Shown piece by piece: positions 30,180-33,426 of a stretch of DNA of 33,426 nt. Source of the DNA: Mnemiopsis leidyi (Eukaryota > Ctenophora > Tentaculata > Lobata > Bolinopsidae); assembly GCA_000226015.1 (NCBI GenBank), contig JH155852.1, positions 128,370 to 161,795 on the forward strand. The letters run 5' to 3'. A program made the position numbers and the translations under genes. The notes beneath the pieces are model-generated. The model was not told the DNA's origin and made no database searches. It saw nothing but the letters and a program-made list of their open reading frames with translations. Each line of letters begins with the position of its first letter. The stretch's first letter is position 1.

Positions 30180-31860
30180 GAGCTATTCGAGCTATCATCT
30201 GATATTTTTTGGAACTCGTAGCCGGTTAATGAAATGCTGGTAGTACCGACTCACCCAGCAGCACATGTACTTCGTGAAAAGTGGAACCTAAATGTAAAAA
30301 CCGTTATGATTCTTAATGAAATTACCAATTAACCTGAGTTCAAGCCAAACGACGTGTACTCGAGCTTGTTTCTACAATCCACCGTGACACGTGACTGTTT
30401 TAAGAAATGTGATTACTATCGACATACCACAATGAGACGTCTTTCAAAGCGAAACTCTGTTTTTGCCTCATCTACTGTGCATCCTTCTATCGTATTGGCG
30501 GACTCGAATAGTGTATTTTTGGTTTAACTACTTTCTCGACTCTCGTACCATGATAACTCAACTTTGCTGACGGTATGCACTTGAAGTTTACTTTGGGTGA
30601 AGCTCGCGGTCGTTTTTCTAGAGTAGAGGTAACATCTCTCTGCTGCCTTCACTTACGTAAAATTTTCGAACTTAGACTGAAGGTGTAATAAGTAGTTGTA
30701 ATAATGGTATTCCACGTGATAACTGATTATTTACCGAGATCGTTAGTACACATCATTATCGACATCATAAAACGATGGGCCATCGCTGAAATTCCTATTT
30801 TCCGTCTGGAGACCGATTTGCACTGTTTTACATGTATTGTTACGTCTAGAAAATTAACTTAGCTCGCGCCACATCTGTCAAAAACACGGCCATGTCAACA
30901 AAAACGCTTTTTCATACTGTAATGAGAAGCATTCATTTATATTTGAGGGCATTTCTCAAACTTAACCCTAGAACAACGTAAGTGCCATGACTAAGTCAAT
31001 CATGAAATCTGAGTTGCTTCTTTTTAAACCCAAATCTCAGCCCATCCTGTTCCTTTAAAGTGCAAGTGCATAAGTGCAATTAAAACGCAATTGTTTAAAC
31101 TTTTGTTAAATTTCTGGCCGATAATACTCTGTCATGATCATGTACGAGAAATATAACTGTTTCATATTTCTCTATTGATGTTTACAGTCCATACCAGCTT
31201 TGGTAATGATTAAAACCAAATCTAAATGGGTCGTCGGTCAGCACATGGATTAGTTATAGTTCTATACCAATTGCGACATTCAAGAGAATACATTTTTTAT
31301 TGAACAGCGTGATTTAATCTTGTTTTTCAGGGTCATATATTTATTTGGATTCTTACTGTTTTTCGATTCTTAATAAATATAAAAGACCCAACACATTAAA
31401 TTATGATATGAAAGTGTTTTATTTTTTGGGTAGGTATAAACTTGTACAATTTTATTTATAGTTATACACAGTTCAAGAATTGTTGTGTGTAAGTGTACCA
31501 AAACTATTTCTTCCCAAATTTTGCGTATCGCTTAATTGTTTGTCAGCTCTAATTGAGGCGATGTCTAATCCTTGTTAATATCACTATTTCTATATGTTTC
31601 TTCCGTGAATGTTACAAATTGTATCTATAACTTAGTGTTTCATTTTTTAACGCCGATCATGGGACTCCTAGCCTCACGTTGCGGACCGTCTTCAAGTCGT
31701 CAGGCAAGGAACTCCTGTTAGTCGGCCCATTTTTATTTCGCTGCTGTGCCGTCCGGGGCTGTAGCCAGAAGTGCAACTTCAAAGTTGTCTGAATTGCTAC
31801 CCTGCTTGTAATGAAATTTCATGAAAAGTGGCCGAAACTGAAGTATAAAATCTTTGCCTT
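30180..31860. other. DCAF12 3' flank
   Basis: AT-rich and without recognisable coding sequence. Probably 3' UTR followed by intergenic DNA; an AATAAA lies at 31372. Confidence 0.6.
31372..31377 (+). terminator. Candidate polyadenylation signal for DCAF12
   Basis: AATAAA about 1.2 kb after the DCAF12 stop, the first such hexamer noticed downstream. It would imply a long 3' UTR. No transcript evidence is available from sequence alone. Confidence 0.3.
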
Positions 31861-31869
31861 GCGTTGCGC

Positions 31870-31915
31870 TGCCGCGCGCTTCGCGCGCGGGGGCTGCCGC
31901 TTCGCGGCAGCAGGT
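31870..31915. repeat. GC-rich hairpin pair
   Basis: CCGCGCGCTTCGCGCGCGG (31873-31891) and CTGCCGCTTCGCGGCAG (about 31894-31910) are self-complementary. A related GCTGCCGCGAAGCGGCAG lies at about 21380-21397 in the palindrome spacer, so this is a dispersed element rather than a gene-specific site. Confidence 0.6.
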
Positions 31916-31970
31916 CAGGCAACGTCTGACAATAAAATCTAGACTTAATATAATAAATAGTTAACGGGCG

Positions 31971-32055
31971 ATGCGCGTCTATGGTCTAGAATTTCTTCCC
32001 TAGGCCAGAATTCAAGAATTGCGCGGCGTGAGAGCGCGTGATGGCAGCGAAAGTA
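31971..32055 (+). repeat. Family 3 repeat copy
   Basis: GGGCGATGCGCGTCTATGGT, CTAGGCCAGAATTC, GCGTGAGAGCGCGTGATGGC. The family 1 element at 32098 lies just downstream, in the extension this copy shares with the 666-845 copy. Confidence 0.65.
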
Positions 32056-32097
32056 CAAAGTAGGTTAGCAACTTGCTAAAACTAAACACGTATATCC

Positions 32098-32159
32098 TTG
32101 ACGAGATGATATCCGTCTCGTTCAGCTTTAGCTGCGTGAGTCGGGTATCACCGCGACAA
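32098..32159. mobile_element. Short TTG...CAA element (family 1), 62 bp
   Basis: TTGACGAGATGATATCCGTC start, GTCGGGTATCACCGCGACAA end. No 8-9 bp duplication touches the ends, but CTTGCTAAAAC and ACGTAT occur on both sides, suggesting a longer local duplication of the flank. Confidence 0.7.
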
Positions 32160-32419
32160 TACCTTGCTAAAACACGTATGCCCCTGTGCAAGCTTAGTGC
32201 AAAATTAGGACGGACGCGCGACCGCTACACAAAAGCTCTCACATGTCACAGTCAACAGTGCAGGATCGAGAGCGCACTTTTTGAGTTGGCGAATGTCCGA
32301 CAAAGGTTTATTCAACAGATTGATGGTAATTGGACACTTTCATACAGCGAAAGACTGTAGACCTTTACTTTAACCACACTCTCGCAGTTCAAATCTGAAC
32401 GATCTTAGATTCGGTCAAC

Positions 32420-32442
32420 GGTAGACGGATATAACCTCGTCA
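32420..32442. mobile_element. Family 1 end fragment
   Basis: GGTAGACGGATATAACCTCGTCAA: one terminus only, immediately left of the 32452 family 2 insertion. Confidence 0.55.
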
Positions 32443-32451
32443 ATGATTTAA

Positions 32452-32515
32452 TTGTCTGACTTTGTCCGACCCTCCCGGAGGATATAATGACGGGAGGGTG
32501 CGCGCTGCTGTACAA
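32452..32515 (+). mobile_element. Short TTGT...ACAA element (family 2), 64 bp, with TSD
   Basis: TTGTCTGACTTTGTCCGACC at the left and GCGCGCTGCTGTACAA at the right, with a perfect 9-bp duplication ATGATTTAA at 32443-32451 and 32516-32524. The clearest family 2 insertion in the window. Confidence 0.85.
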
Positions 32516-32524
32516 ATGATTTAA

Positions 32525-33426
32525 ATAAATATGGTAGTGACATGTTTTGTGTAAGTAGGTCGGGAGATAAGCTTATTCTTATTAGGCCATTAAAGAATTC
32601 GATTGAAATAGTGCGTAAATAAGAATACAGTTTTATTGGAACCATTTTAAAGCATGTACAATGCATATCACTCAAGCCTTTGTTTGAAATTATCAAGATA
32701 CATTTCTAAAGGTTCAATTAGTCAGTTTTATATCAATATTATTATATCATGTTAAGATAAACTTAAAAGGATACAAATGTGGGTGTAATGAGACACGGGA
32801 AAGCTTTGAAAAGTCTACAGTCTATATATTATTTTAGATAAGATTTAAGATGGAGGGGAACAATTATTCGTAATATGAATATTGAATTCTTGAACCAAAC
32901 CCCCAAAATTTTGCAAAATTGTCCCGTATTTTTGTGACGGTTTGGCGCCCCCCTATGACGGCGCCTCCGGCGTGGCCCGGGCTGCCGTGGCATCGTTACG
33001 CTGCTGAACAATACCCACTACTAAAGGGCTCTAGAAATACCAACTCTTAAAAGTCTCTAAATTACTTTGAAAAACATCTTAAGACGATGCAGTCTTTACC
33101 TCAATAGATAGATTATTCCAAGATGAAATAACTCTTTCACTGATAAAGTTTCTTTTAATATGGTTAACCTTAGAAGATTTATTATTTTCAGTAGCCGGGA
33201 TGGTCAGGGCATGGCCGGGGCATGGGACAATTTTGCAAGATTAACTGCGCGACTAGCAAAATCGCGTGTTTGGTTTAATAACTTCACTATTTATTTAGAT
33301 TTTTCGGCCATTTTTTCACAAATTGCTTCCAGTAAGCCCTTATACCACTTAGGGGCGCATTTTCATCACCGAGGGGCGCCATATTGGCTAGACCTACAAC
33401 GTTACGCCACTGGTAAGGATGCCCCG
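32525..33426. other. Right end of window, intergenic
   Basis: No gene seen. TTTTGCAAAATTGTCCC (about 32908) and GGGACAATTTTGCAAG (33226) form an inverted pair about 320 bp apart, perhaps the ends of another short element. Confidence 0.45.

Noticed and set aside
1..32515. Repeated 20-30 bp motifs as a CRISPR-like array
   Set aside because: Copies are dispersed, in both orientations, with irregular spacing, in an animal genome with introns.

Overview
This is nuclear DNA from an invertebrate animal. It is AT-rich and has spliced genes with GT-AG introns, a tRNA-derived SINE, and remnants of non-LTR, Penelope-like and Mutator-like elements. The phylum cannot be settled from the sequence alone.

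Two complete or near-complete host genes lie head to tail on the + strand. The first, 5483-18740, is a 17-exon orthologue of KIF23 (MKLP1), the kinesin-6 motor of centralspindlin. All exon phases join cleanly into a 1050-residue protein with an N-terminal motor, a coiled-coil middle, a Ser/Pro/Lys-rich linker and the C-terminal Arf6-binding domain. The second, 25277-30179, is a 7-exon orthologue of DCAF12, the WD40 substrate receptor of CUL4-DDB1 ubiquitin ligases, with 399 residues from the chosen start. The two proteins have no obvious functional link, and about 6.5 kb of repeat-rich DNA separates them.

Layout: 1-1053 holds very short inverted-repeat elements. 1345-3170 is a decayed non-LTR retrotransposon. 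3621-4823 has three SINE copies. 5467-18740 is KIF23, with a Mutator-like relic in intron 11 and an 864-bp palindrome in intron 14. 18741-25211 is intergenic: a cluster of short elements, a 0.6-kb-arm palindrome (20645-22233) beside a 13-N assembly gap, a Penelope-like relic (about 23270-24030), a 19-bp tandem array and a fourth SINE. 25212-30179 is DCAF12, and 30180-33426 is its 3' flank with more short elements.

The most unusual content is two families of extremely small transposon-like units (54-119 bp). Both begin TTG and end CAA. Several copies have 8-9 bp target-site duplications readable directly in the sequence. One family has two different but related ends. The two long palindromes are the other structural feature that ordinary gene annotation does not explain.
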